Positions 35,842 to 44,504 of a stretch of 61,558 bases of DNA are shown piece after piece. The translations under genes and the position numbers were made by a program. Source of the stretch: Akkermansiaceae bacterium (GTDB lineage: Bacteria; Verrucomicrobiota; Verrucomicrobiia; Verrucomicrobiales; Akkermansiaceae). Under the pieces are notes generated by a model. The model made no database searches, was not told the DNA's origin, and saw only the letters and a program-made list of their open reading frames with translations. The stretch spans positions 1 to 61,558 of the forward strand of contig JAJQGU010000022.1 in the NCBI GenBank assembly GCA_021200315.1. The letters run 5' to 3'. Every line of letters begins with the position of its first letter. Position 1 is the first letter of the stretch.

Positions 35842-38343
35842 ATGAATCGCAACAAAATCGACTACGGCATCGACCTCGGAACGACCAATTCGGCCATTTG
35901 CCGCATGGAGCGGGGAGTGCCTGTCATCCGTAAAATCGAGGTGACGGACGACACCATGCCCTCCTGCGTCTTTTTCAACAAGAAAGGGAACATCATCGTA
36001 GGCGCCTCCGCCTATCAGGCCATGAAGAGCGACAAACGGCGGGCCACCCGCCATTGGAACCCGGAAAGCTCCAACGCCTTCGTGGAGTTCAAGCGCACCA
36101 TGGGGACGGATCATGTCTACGAGAGCTCTCACATGGGCCGCGGGTTCAGTTCGGAAGAACTCTCCGCAGAAGTGCTCAAGACGCTAAAATCCTTTATCAC
36201 GGACGAGGAGGTGAGGGCCGTCGTCATCACTGTGCCGGCCAAGTTCACCGTCAACCAGAAAACGGCCACCATGAACGCCGCTCGTCTGGCCGGGTTCCGC
36301 AAGGTGGAGCTGCTGCAGGAGCCCATCGCGGCCTCGCTCGCCTACGGCTTGCAGGCGGATCAGCGGGACGGGCGCTGGATGGTCTTTGATTTCGGCGGAG
36401 GAACATTCGACGCCGCTCTGCTGCGCGTGGAAAACGGGATCATGCAGGTCGTCGACACGGCGGGAGACAACTATCTCGGCGGGAAAAACCTGGATGAAGC
36501 TCTCGTCGAGGAAGTGCTCCTGCCGGCTCTGAAAGAGAAATTCTCCCTGCAGGGCATCCTGAATGACCCGGCGCGGCGCGGCGTTTTGAAGGAAGCGCTC
36601 AAGACTTACGCTGAAGAAATCAAAAACCAGCTTTCCTTCAAGGAAAAAGTGGACGTGCTCTCCAACCTCGGGGAACTCGGAGACGACGAAACGGGCGAGG
36701 AGATCGAACTCGACCTCACCGTGACGCAGGAAGAGGCATTCCGGGCAATGATCCCCGTTTTCCAAAAGGCTGTGGACATATGCAAGGAACTGCTGGAACG
36801 CAACGGGATGAACGGCACGGCGCTCGACAGCCTCATCCTCGTCGGCGGGCCCACTCATTCTCCGCTCATCCGCCAAATGCTCCGCGAGCAGCTGACGCCG
36901 AAGGTGGACACGAGCATCGACCCGATGACCGCCGTGGCCATCGGAGCCGCTCTCTATGCCTCCACCATCGACAACGACGCGGATTCCGCGGACATGCCGC
37001 AGGAGACGATCCGTCTCAATCTCGGCTATGAAGCCACTTCCGTCGAGCCGCAGGAGTGGATCAGCGTCTCTCTGGATCGCGAGGGTTCCGGCTCTGATTG
37101 TCCAGAGTCCGTCTATGTGGAGCTCGTGCGCGGAGACGAATCCTGGTCGAGCGGCCGCGTCCCGATCGGCGCCATGGGAAACGTGCTGGAGTGCGTCTTG
37201 CGCGAAGGCAAGGCGAATTCCTTTGCCGTGCACGTCTATGACGCCGAGGGACGTTCGCTTCCCTGTTTTCCGGAAGAGATTTCCATCATTCAGGGGTCCA
37301 AGGTGGGCGCGGCGCCTCTGCCCTACAATATAGGAATTTCCGTCTGGGACGGCAAGCGCGAGAAGGCCGTTTTTCATGCATGCAAGGGGTTGGAGAAGAA
37401 CAATCCCCTGCCCGCCGTCGGGGTGAGCAACGGATTGCACAGCACCGCTCAACTGCGGCCAGGAGTCGGGGAAGATGTACTGACTATCCCCGTATACCAG
37501 GCTGATTTTAACGCAGAGGGCAGCCTCGCGATTCTTCACGAGTATGTGGCGGACGTGATTATCTCCGGCGACGAGGTGTCCGAATTCATTCCGAATGGCA
37601 GCGAAGTGGACGTCACTCTCAAGGTCGATTCCTCGGAAATGATGGCCATGGAGATTTATTTCCCTCAGCAGGATGTCACCGTCAAGAAGGTGTTGGACAC
37701 ATCCCGCCGCCAGTCTCTGGAGGAGGCCGAACGCCGCATCCCCGAATTTCTGAAAACGGCTCAGGAAAGCATCAAGCGGCTGGAAAAGGAAGGCGTCCGC
37801 ACGAATGATCTGAAACAAGCTTTGGAACGGGTGAAGAAGGAGCATCGGGACAGTACGGAAAAGAAGGCCGTGTTGGAACATGTCAAGGAAGTCATGAGAA
37901 ACGTCGAGGCTCGGGACATCGAGACCGAATGGGATCGCCTCGTCGGCGGCATCAACAAGAAGCTCGAAGAACTGCACAAGACGCAGGCGCTTGTCGGCGA
38001 CGAGGAAAGCGCGGCTTCTCTGGCGAACCGGGAAAGAGAGGCAAAGGCCGCCATCGCCAGCAAACAAGTGGATCTGGCCGCCAAGTCCCTGGAAGACTTG
38101 GAAGAGCTGCTCTTTCACATGAACTTCGTCGCCATTGCCATGGGGTTCATTCTCAGGTACAACGAACGCTTCGGCAAGGTGGCGTGGAAGGACGCCATTC
38201 GTGCCCGGCAATTGCTGAATCAGGGGCTTGCCCTCATAGGCGGCCGTCCGAGCAGGGAGGAGATCTCTCCCATCGTCCACGGGCTGTGCGACCTCTTGCC
38301 GGAAGCCGAGCTGCGCACGGCTTCCGTCGGCCTGCGCCTTTGA
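35842..38343 (+). CDS. Hsp70 (DnaK-family) chaperone, extended form
   Basis: An 833-residue Hsp70, about 190 residues longer than DnaK. The actin-like ATPase domain (1 to ~385) is complete: phosphate-1 DYGIDLGTTNSAI, PAKFTVNQKTATMNAARLAG, phosphate-2 VFDFGGGTFDAALL and adenosine motif ILVGGPTHSPLIRQM. The substrate-binding region is divergent: DnaK's beta-sandwich sequence is hardly recognisable and about 200 residues of extra beta-type sequence appear (about 385-600). A charged helical lid follows (600-833). The ordinary dnaK gene must lie elsewhere. It is flanked by GrpE-like and AAA genes at 16 and 8 bp, so this Hsp70 is dedicated to the operon. Confidence 0.88.
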   Translation: MNRNKIDYGIDLGTTNSAICRMERGVPVIRKIEVTDDTMPSCVFFNKKGNIIVGASAYQAMKSDKRRATRHWNPESSNAFVEFKRTMGTDHVYESSHMGRGFSSEELSAEVLKTLKSFITDEEVRAVVITVPAKFTVNQKTATMNAARLAGFRKVELLQEPIAASLAYGLQADQRDGRWMVFDFGGGTFDAALLRVENGIMQVVDTAGDNYLGGKNLDEALVEEVLLPALKEKFSLQGILNDPARRGVLKEALKTYAEEIKNQLSFKEKVDVLSNLGELGDDETGEEIELDLTVTQEEAFRAMIPVFQKAVDICKELLERNGMNGTALDSLILVGGPTHSPLIRQMLREQLTPKVDTSIDPMTAVAIGAALYASTIDNDADSADMPQETIRLNLGYEATSVEPQEWISVSLDREGSGSDCPESVYVELVRGDESWSSGRVPIGAMGNVLECVLREGKANSFAVHVYDAEGRSLPCFPEEISIIQGSKVGAAPLPYNIGISVWDGKREKAVFHACKGLEKNNPLPAVGVSNGLHSTAQLRPGVGEDVLTIPVYQADFNAEGSLAILHEYVADVIISGDEVSEFIPNGSEVDVTLKVDSSEMMAMEIYFPQQDVTVKKVLDTSRRQSLEEAERRIPEFLKTAQESIKRLEKEGVRTNDLKQALERVKKEHRDSTEKKAVLEHVKEVMRNVEARDIETEWDRLVGGINKKLEELHKTQALVGDEESAASLANREREAKAAIASKQVDLAAKSLEDLEELLFHMNFVAIAMGFILRYNERFGKVAWKDAIRARQLLNQGLALIGGRPSREEISPIVHGLCDLLPEAELRTASVGLRL

Positions 38344-38351
38344 TTCGCCTC

Positions 38352-40031
38352 ATGAACACTCTCGCTCCAGGTCAACGCGTCGGCGACTGCACAGTCGTCT
38401 TTTCCCTTCCCCGGCTGGGGCAAACGGGGGGCTACTACCGCGTCGCGGACGCGGCGGGGCGCAAGCGCTACCTGCGCTTCACCGGAGCCCGCGCGAACAT
38501 TCCGCCGGAATTCGAGAGCCGTCTGGAACACCCGGCTCTCCTGAGCCGTGTCGCGGAGGGTGTGATGCGGGCGGAAGGGCGGAACGAGCCTTACCTGGTC
38601 ACGGAGTTCACAAGCGGTGAAACTCTTGCCTGGAGAATGGCGTGCCGCGGAGTCCCCGGAGTTTACGCCGCGCGCCGGGCGGCGATCCAGCTGCTCTCTC
38701 TTCTCGACGAACTGAGGAAGCAGTCGCCGCCCGTTCATCTGGGAGGGATCGCGCCGGAAAGCGTCTTGCTCTGCCTGCAAGGCGGCGCCCCGCGCCTGCT
38801 CGAGCTGCGGCCTGCCGCCCGGCCGGAGTTCTGCGCCCCGGAATTCGCCGCCGGGCATGCCGCAGACGCGCGCAGCGATGTCTACGCTCTCGGGATATTG
38901 CTCTACCTGATGACATTCGGAAAACTTCCCTGGGAAACCTCGCCCGCGTGCCGTGAAGATCGGGCAGGCATGGGACGGCTGGAGGAGGAGCGGAGGCAGC
39001 CTCTGAAATTCCCGGAGCGTCCCGTTTTCGAGCTGGACGACGCCCTGCGGGGCGTTCTCGCCCGCGCACTGGCCTATGAGGCCGCCGACCGCTTTGCCCA
39101 TGCGGGTGAGATGCTCTCCGCGCTGCTGGGAGCACCCGCGGCGCCGCCTTCAGAGAAAGGGGGCGGCCGGGCCTCCGCTCCGCCGTCCCTCCCTCAGAGC
39201 GGCCGGGAGTCGGAATCCACCGCCGGCGGCGCCCCCCGAGGCTTCGCCGCCATCGCCGGCATGGATGAGCTGAAACGATACCTCACTTCCAGCGTCATCA
39301 ATCTTTTGAGCCACGCGGAGCGCGCGCGGCGCTACCGCATTCACGTGCCCAACGGCATGCTCCTGTATGGACCGCCGGGGTGCGGCAAAAGTTTCTTTGC
39401 GGAAAAATTCGCCGAGGAAGTGGGCTACGGCAGCATCTACGTCAAGGCTTCCGATTTGGCGAGCATCTACGTGCACGGTTCGCAGGGCAAGATCCGCGAA
39501 CTGTTCGACAAGGCGCGCAGCAAGGCGCCCACGGTCATCTGCTTTGACGAATTCGACGCCCTCGTCCCCAATCGCGATCGCTCATGCAGCCACCATCAAT
39601 ACGGAGAGGTCAACGAATTTCTCTCACAACTCAACAACTGCGGTCAAGACGGCATTTTCATCATCGCCTCGACCAACAAGCCCGACCTCATTGACCCCGC
39701 CGTACTGCGCCGGGGCCGCATCGACAAGAAGATCTACCTTCCCGCGCCGGACGCTGAAGCCCGCCTCGCGCTTTTCCGCCTCTATCTGAACGGCCGTCCC
39801 TGCGAGCCCCGCATCGACACGCGCCGATTGGCGGAATTGACGGCGGGATATGTATGCAGTGATATCGCCGCCATCGTCAATGAAGCAGCCATCGCCGCCT
39901 CGGAGAAAGAAGAGCTCATCACCCAGGCCGGATTGGAAGAGGAAATCGCGCACACGCCGCCATCCGTCACCAAAAGCACGCTGGAATCCTACGAGACGCT
40001 GCGCCGGCGCCTGGAGTCGAACGACTCTTGA
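38352..40031 (+). CDS. Pseudokinase-AAA+ ATPase fusion
   Basis: A 559-residue protein, last in the operon. Residues 1-260 read as a Ser/Thr-kinase fold without catalytic residues: a poor glycine loop, HLGGIAPESVLL where HRDLKPxN should be, no DFG, yet an intact APEF and the helix SDVYALGILLYLMTFGKLPW. After a Pro/Gly-rich linker (about 270-300) comes an FtsH/Cdc48-type AAA+ domain: Walker A YGPPGCGKSFFAEKF, Walker B VICFDEFDALVPN, sensor-1 IIASTNKPD and the arginine finger in LRRGRIDKKI. The AAA+ part should be active and the kinase part a binding scaffold. It starts 8 bp after the Hsp70 stop. No protease domain follows the ATPase, unlike FtsH. Confidence 0.85.
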   Translation: MNTLAPGQRVGDCTVVFSLPRLGQTGGYYRVADAAGRKRYLRFTGARANIPPEFESRLEHPALLSRVAEGVMRAEGRNEPYLVTEFTSGETLAWRMACRGVPGVYAARRAAIQLLSLLDELRKQSPPVHLGGIAPESVLLCLQGGAPRLLELRPAARPEFCAPEFAAGHAADARSDVYALGILLYLMTFGKLPWETSPACREDRAGMGRLEEERRQPLKFPERPVFELDDALRGVLARALAYEAADRFAHAGEMLSALLGAPAAPPSEKGGGRASAPPSLPQSGRESESTAGGAPRGFAAIAGMDELKRYLTSSVINLLSHAERARRYRIHVPNGMLLYGPPGCGKSFFAEKFAEEVGYGSIYVKASDLASIYVHGSQGKIRELFDKARSKAPTVICFDEFDALVPNRDRSCSHHQYGEVNEFLSQLNNCGQDGIFIIASTNKPDLIDPAVLRRGRIDKKIYLPAPDAEARLALFRLYLNGRPCEPRIDTRRLAELTAGYVCSDIAAIVNEAAIAASEKEELITQAGLEEEIAHTPPSVTKSTLESYETLRRRLESNDS

Positions 40032-40229
40032 AGCCTCCGCACGTCCGCCCGGGCAGGAAGATCGCATTTCAGAGGAGAGGAAAAGCCGCCTGTACGCGGA
40101 TAGCGCTCCATTCCGGCTTGACGGCGAGAAAAAATTGCTGCATGATCCATGCTGGCTGAAGGAAGGCGAGAGTTTCCGCTCTCCCTTTCGTTCATCCCGT
40201 GTATCGCGTTCAACAATGATCTCTCCATC

Positions 40230-42746
40230 ATGAAGCCGCACTCACCCGCACTTCTGAAGCTCGCCCTGCGCGCAGGCATCTCCGCCGCCGTGCCCGCCGC
40301 CCTGGCCATCTCCTTCTCATGGTCTCGGGTTCACGCCGAAGATTCCTCGGACGGCCTGACGTCCATCACCACAACGATCACGGACGAGAACAGCATCGGC
40401 TGCGGCGTCACCTACTCCGGCTTCGTGCTGAATATCGTCTCATCCCCGGATAACTTCAGCGCTGCCTCTTTCGCCCTGTATCATGCGGACGGCACGAGCG
40501 GAACCGCCTGCGCCGGCACGGACTACATCACGAGCGAGGGTTCCCTCGCAAGCGATGCCGCCGCAGACAGTTCCGCGCCGCTGTGGCACTACTACACCAA
40601 CAACTTCAGCGATTCCACATACGGGAACAGCCTGCGCGTCAGCCTGTCCGGCGATATGACCGTCAAGGTGGACTTCAACGTGTTCTCCGCGGGCGGTCTG
40701 ATCGTAGAGCGCGGCGACTGCTCCCTCACCCTGGTGAATTCATCATCAAAATCATCGCGGAATTACTATTTTGAAGGGAATGGAGACGTCAATCTCACCA
40801 TCGGGGCGGACACGACGCTGCGGGACTCCTTCAGCGGCTCCGCCGTCTGCTTCGCCTCCGGCGGTGCATGGGCGGTGGCGGGCGGCAAGACGCTCACTTT
40901 CGACGTCGAGAGAGTGAGCTTGAGCAGCGGCGTCCAGGTCGTCATCAGCAATGCGGACGGAGATGCGGCGGCGGCTGACGGCGCCGTCGCCATCGAGGGG
41001 GAACTCGAGCTGGCCTCTCAATCCGGCGTGACCGTGGGCGAGGAGATGACGCTCACCCTTGACGTCAAATCATCAGAAAGCTCCAACATACTCATCGCGC
41101 TCTCCCCGTCTGCTTCCCTGATCAACCTCGGAACCATTCTTGCCGACGCCGACGGAACGAGCGCGTCCGCAGCGGCCTACATACGCGGCATGCACTTGGA
41201 CGGCGCGGCCATGGAGAACGCCGGCACGGTGAAAATCACGGAGACGTCCTCCGCAGGCATGGTGCACGGCATCTCACTGACCGGTTCCGGCTCGGGCGGC
41301 GGCGCCGTCCTGGCCAATTGCGGGGCGATCGCCGTCGATGTCTCCACATCGGGTTCCTACGCCTATGGCATCGTCATGAGCGGCTATTCCGGACTCACGA
41401 ATGCGGAGGGCGGTTCGATCGCCATTTCCTCCGCGGCATCCGGCGGCACGGCGACGGCTCTGCAGCTTTCATCCTACTCCGCCCTGGTCAACGATGGCGC
41501 CATCACCATGGAAGCGAGCGGCGCAGTCATCTTCGGCATCAGCGTATCCGCTTCTACGGTGTACAACAGCGGAAGCATGACCATCAGCGCAGAAGGGACA
41601 GGAGCGGTCTACGCGCTCTACTCGGCCTCCAAAGGCGACATGACCAACAACGGCACGCTGGAAATCACGGCCGCCTCCTCCGGCGGCTCGGTGCGCGGCA
41701 TCTACTACGGCGCCGGCACTCTGGAGAACAACGGTTCGCTCGCAGTCGCCGCGGCCTCGGCAGCCTCGGACGCCTGCGGCGTCTATCTGTTCAATTCCGG
41801 AAGCGTCTTCACCAATGCCGGCGATCTTGTCGTCTCCTCCTCGTCGGATGCCGGAACCGCTTACGGCCTCTATATCTGCAACTCCGCCTCGATGGTCAGC
41901 AGCGGTGCGCTGACGGTGGAATCCGGCGGGGCAAACGCCTACGGAATCTACTTGAAACAGAAGGCATCATCTCTGTGCAACTCCGGCGTTCTGACCACGG
42001 ACAGCATCTTCCTGGCGACAGACACGAACACGGTCCTCCTGTGCGGCGGCACCGTACTCCGCGCCGCGGCGGAGGGCGGGACAATGTCGATTTCCGGCGC
42101 GGGCGTCTTGTATCTCGGCGGCTCGCCCGACACGGAGAGCGCGGCAGCCGCTTCCCCGCAGGCAAGCACAGTCACGGCGGCATCCGACATCGTGATTTAC
42201 TCCATGAGCGTGACGCTCCTCGACGGCGTCTCCGTGGAAACCTCCGGCTCCGGCGCAAACATCACGTTCAAGGACGTCTCCATCACCGTGGAGGACGGAG
42301 GCACGGCCAGTCTGACACGCGCGGTGATTTCGGGGGAGAGCAGTGTTTCCGCGCCGACGGCGGGAACTCTCGGCCTGACAGAGGTCACCCTGGTACTGGA
42401 CTCCGCCAACAGCAGCGCGGTTTCGGAGAACGATGCCGCTGCATACACGATCACCACGGATCTGCTCTCCCGCGTGAGCGTGAGCGGGACATTCACGCTC
42501 GACCTCACTTCATACGGGATCAGCGTGGCTTCCTACGACGCCGTGTACGTCAGCTTCGGCTCCGGCACGGTGTTCCAGGACGGCGCCGTGATCCTGGCCG
42601 CGGGAGCGGACGGGGTCACGTATGAGGCTTGTTCGACGCTGGGGAACGTCGTCGTCTTTTCGGCCTCCGTGCCGGAACCTGCCGCGGCCGCTCTCGGCAT
42701 ACTGGCTCTGGCCGCCATGGCGGCGCGCCGCCGCCGGGTGCCTTGA
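40230..42746 (+). CDS. Large PEP-CTERM-like surface protein with beta-helix-type repeats
   Basis: An 838-residue exported protein rich in Ser, Ala, Gly and Thr. The signal peptide is about 1-38 (basic start, then ISAAVPAALAISFSWSRVHA). The middle (about 320-620) holds irregular 30-40-residue repeats built on N-x-G/T patterns such as MTNNGTLEITAASSGG, LENNGSLAVAAAS and FTNAGDLVVSSSS, like beta-helix passenger domains. The C-terminus VPEPAAAALGILALAAMAAR plus RRRVP is a PEP-CTERM-type sorting tail, here without an autotransporter barrel. I chose the ATG at 40230, which begins the signal peptide. It is probably displayed at the cell surface; no exosortase is in the window. Confidence 0.8.
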   Translation: MKPHSPALLKLALRAGISAAVPAALAISFSWSRVHAEDSSDGLTSITTTITDENSIGCGVTYSGFVLNIVSSPDNFSAASFALYHADGTSGTACAGTDYITSEGSLASDAAADSSAPLWHYYTNNFSDSTYGNSLRVSLSGDMTVKVDFNVFSAGGLIVERGDCSLTLVNSSSKSSRNYYFEGNGDVNLTIGADTTLRDSFSGSAVCFASGGAWAVAGGKTLTFDVERVSLSSGVQVVISNADGDAAAADGAVAIEGELELASQSGVTVGEEMTLTLDVKSSESSNILIALSPSASLINLGTILADADGTSASAAAYIRGMHLDGAAMENAGTVKITETSSAGMVHGISLTGSGSGGGAVLANCGAIAVDVSTSGSYAYGIVMSGYSGLTNAEGGSIAISSAASGGTATALQLSSYSALVNDGAITMEASGAVIFGISVSASTVYNSGSMTISAEGTGAVYALYSASKGDMTNNGTLEITAASSGGSVRGIYYGAGTLENNGSLAVAAASAASDACGVYLFNSGSVFTNAGDLVVSSSSDAGTAYGLYICNSASMVSSGALTVESGGANAYGIYLKQKASSLCNSGVLTTDSIFLATDTNTVLLCGGTVLRAAAEGGTMSISGAGVLYLGGSPDTESAAAASPQASTVTAASDIVIYSMSVTLLDGVSVETSGSGANITFKDVSITVEDGGTASLTRAVISGESSVSAPTAGTLGLTEVTLVLDSANSSAVSENDAAAYTITTDLLSRVSVSGTFTLDLTSYGISVASYDAVYVSFGSGTVFQDGAVILAAGADGVTYEACSTLGNVVVFSASVPEPAAAALGILALAAMAARRRRVP

Positions 42747-42867
42747 GACCGTCGGCTACAGGAAACCTGTTTCCGGCCGGGGCTGACGCCTTTCAGGTAT
42801 CACTATCTCTGCCCATCCGGTTTTGCGGAGCGCCCCTCCGCGCTCGTCTCGCCGCGGGAGTTTGATC

Positions 42868-42895
42868 TTGCTTTTACGCTCCGCACGGCTAGAAT
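42868..42895 (+). promoter_or_regulatory. alr promoter, leaderless geometry
   Basis: TTGCTT (42868-42873), a 16-bp spacer and TAGAAT (42890-42895); the -10 ends 6 nt before the ATG at 42902, so transcription should start at the A of the start codon. Confidence 0.6.
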
Positions 42896-42901
42896 GCCGG
42901 C

Positions 42902-44005
42902 ATGCAAGACACACGGTTCCTCCGGGCGTGGGCAGAGGTCGACACAAGCGCGCTCAGACACAATCTGAACGTCGTCAGGCGGGCCATGCCGGGGCATGCG
43001 CTGATGGCCATCATCAAGGCCAACGCCTACGGTCACGGGCTGGATGGAGTGGCGCGCGCATTGGACGAAGAAGAGGTCGCCTTCTTCGGCGTGGCGACAA
43101 TCAGCGAGGCCGCCCGCGTGAAGGAGCTGGGGTGCCGCACTTGCCCCTTCATCCTCGGCCCGTGCTTTCCGGAGGAACGCGACGCCATTGTGCTGAACGG
43201 ATGGCGCGCGGCGATCTCATGCCGCGAAGAGGCGGAGCACTTCGACTCCCTGGCCCGCCTGTACGGGAGGACAGTGCATGCCCACATCTGCGTAGACACG
43301 GGGATGGGGCGCAGCGGCTTTCTTCCCGACGAACTCGACGGATTGATGGAGTATCTCCGCACGTTGAAAAACATGGAGTGGGAAGGGGTCTTCTCCCACC
43401 TCTCCGCCGCATCGGAGGACATCACCTTCACCCATCGGCAGATCGCCGGCTTCGAATCCGCCGTGGACACGCTCTCCGCCTCCTGTCAATTCTCCTACCG
43501 CCATTTGTGCAGCAGCGCGGCCGTGTTTAATTACCGTGTCCCTTCGTCGAACATGGTGCGCCTGGGCCGCGTTCTCTATGGCTATTCGCCCATGCCGTCC
43601 CCTCATAACAAGGAACTGAGAACGACGCTCACCCTCTACAGCCGCATCACCCTGCTGCGCACGCTTCCCGGCAACCACGGTGTCTCGTACAACCATTGCT
43701 ACATCACCACCGGCCCCACGCGCGTAGCCACCATCGGCATCGGTTACGCGGACGGCTATCTGCAATATCTCTCCGGCCAAGGCGCGCGCGTCTTCATCAA
43801 GGGAGAATACTGCCCGGTACTCGGGCGCATCACGATGGATCAGATCATGGTCGACGTCACCCATATGAAGGATCTCCGCCCCGGCGATCTCGTGGAGATC
43901 ATGGGACCCAACGTCAGTTGGGGAGAACTGACCCGCCGTGCGCACACCATTCCCAGCAATGTGATCGCAGGCATCACATCGCGCGTCCCGCGCATTTACG
44001 TCTGA
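42902..44005 (+). CDS. alr: Alanine racemase
   Basis: A PLP-dependent enzyme that makes D-alanine for peptidoglycan. The 367-residue protein has the PLP lysine motif [12 protein letters not shown] (about 38-49) in a TIM-barrel domain and the second catalytic base Tyr in [10 protein letters not shown] in the C-terminal beta domain. The [13 protein letters not shown] motif is also typical. The leaderless promoter fixes the start. The 155 bp upstream contain only the promoter and a short GGAAA/TTTCC hairpin after the surface-protein gene. Confidence 0.95.
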   Translation: MQDTRFLRAWAEVDTSALRHNLNVVRRAMPGHALMAIIKANAYGHGLDGVARALDEEEVAFFGVATISEAARVKELGCRTCPFILGPCFPEERDAIVLNGWRAAISCREEAEHFDSLARLYGRTVHAHICVDTGMGRSGFLPDELDGLMEYLRTLKNMEWEGVFSHLSAASEDITFTHRQIAGFESAVDTLSASCQFSYRHLCSSAAVFNYRVPSSNMVRLGRVLYGYSPMPSPHNKELRTTLTLYSRITLLRTLPGNHGVSYNHCYITTGPTRVATIGIGYADGYLQYLSGQGARVFIKGEYCPVLGRITMDQIMVDVTHMKDLRPGDLVEIMGPNVSWGELTRRAHTIPSNVIAGITSRVPRIYV

Positions 44006-44077
44006 GCGGGCTCTTGCCCCATGTTCCTTTTGAAGAAGGAGGGGCAGATCAGCGCGTTCCCCGCCCAAGGTGCATCG

Positions 44078-44494
44078 TCACTCCTTTTTCTGCACGAGCG
44101 CATCGCGGATCTCGCGGAGAAGCACGATGTCCTCCGCCGGCGCGGCCGGCTCTTCCGGTTTGGGCGTCCCTTTCAGCCTGCTGAGCAGACGGATGGCGGC
44201 GAAGATGCTCAGCGCGATGATCAGGAAGTCCACGATGCTCTGGATGAACATTCCGTATGTGAGCTTCGCCTCGCCGATTTTCAGGGTCAGCCCTGAAAAA
44301 TTGATTCCTCCGGTCAACACGCCCACAAGCGGCATGATGATGTCGCTGACGAGCGAAGAGACGATTTTATTGAAAGCGCCTCCGACAACGACGGCGACGG
44401 CGAGATCGAGCACATTGCCTTTCAGGGCAAACTGCTTGAAATCCTCCACCCATTTCGGGGTGAATTTTTCGATTTGATTGTTTAGTTTTGACAT
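44078..44494 (-). CDS. mscL: Large-conductance mechanosensitive channel
   Basis: A 138-residue inner-membrane channel that opens under membrane tension to release osmolytes during hypo-osmotic shock. The family signature KQFALKGNVLDLAVAVVVGGAFNKIVSSLV covers the N-terminal helix and first membrane helix; the second is MFIQSIVDFLIIALSIFAAIRL. The charged C-terminal helix (VLLREIRDALVQKKE) is intact. It lies 10 bp downstream of trxB and is probably co-transcribed with it. It converges on alr. Confidence 0.95.
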   Translation of the reverse strand: MSKLNNQIEKFTPKWVEDFKQFALKGNVLDLAVAVVVGGAFNKIVSSLVSDIIMPLVGVLTGGINFSGLTLKIGEAKLTYGMFIQSIVDFLIIALSIFAAIRLLSRLKGTPKPEEPAAPAEDIVLLREIRDALVQKKE

Positions 44495-44504
44495 GGTGGT
44501 AAGA

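Noticed and set aside
41318..42625. Arg/Gly/His-rich 435-codon frame on the plus strand
   Set aside because: It is a shadow of the Ser/Ala/Gly-rich surface protein gene in another frame, with low-complexity arginine sequence and no start signal.
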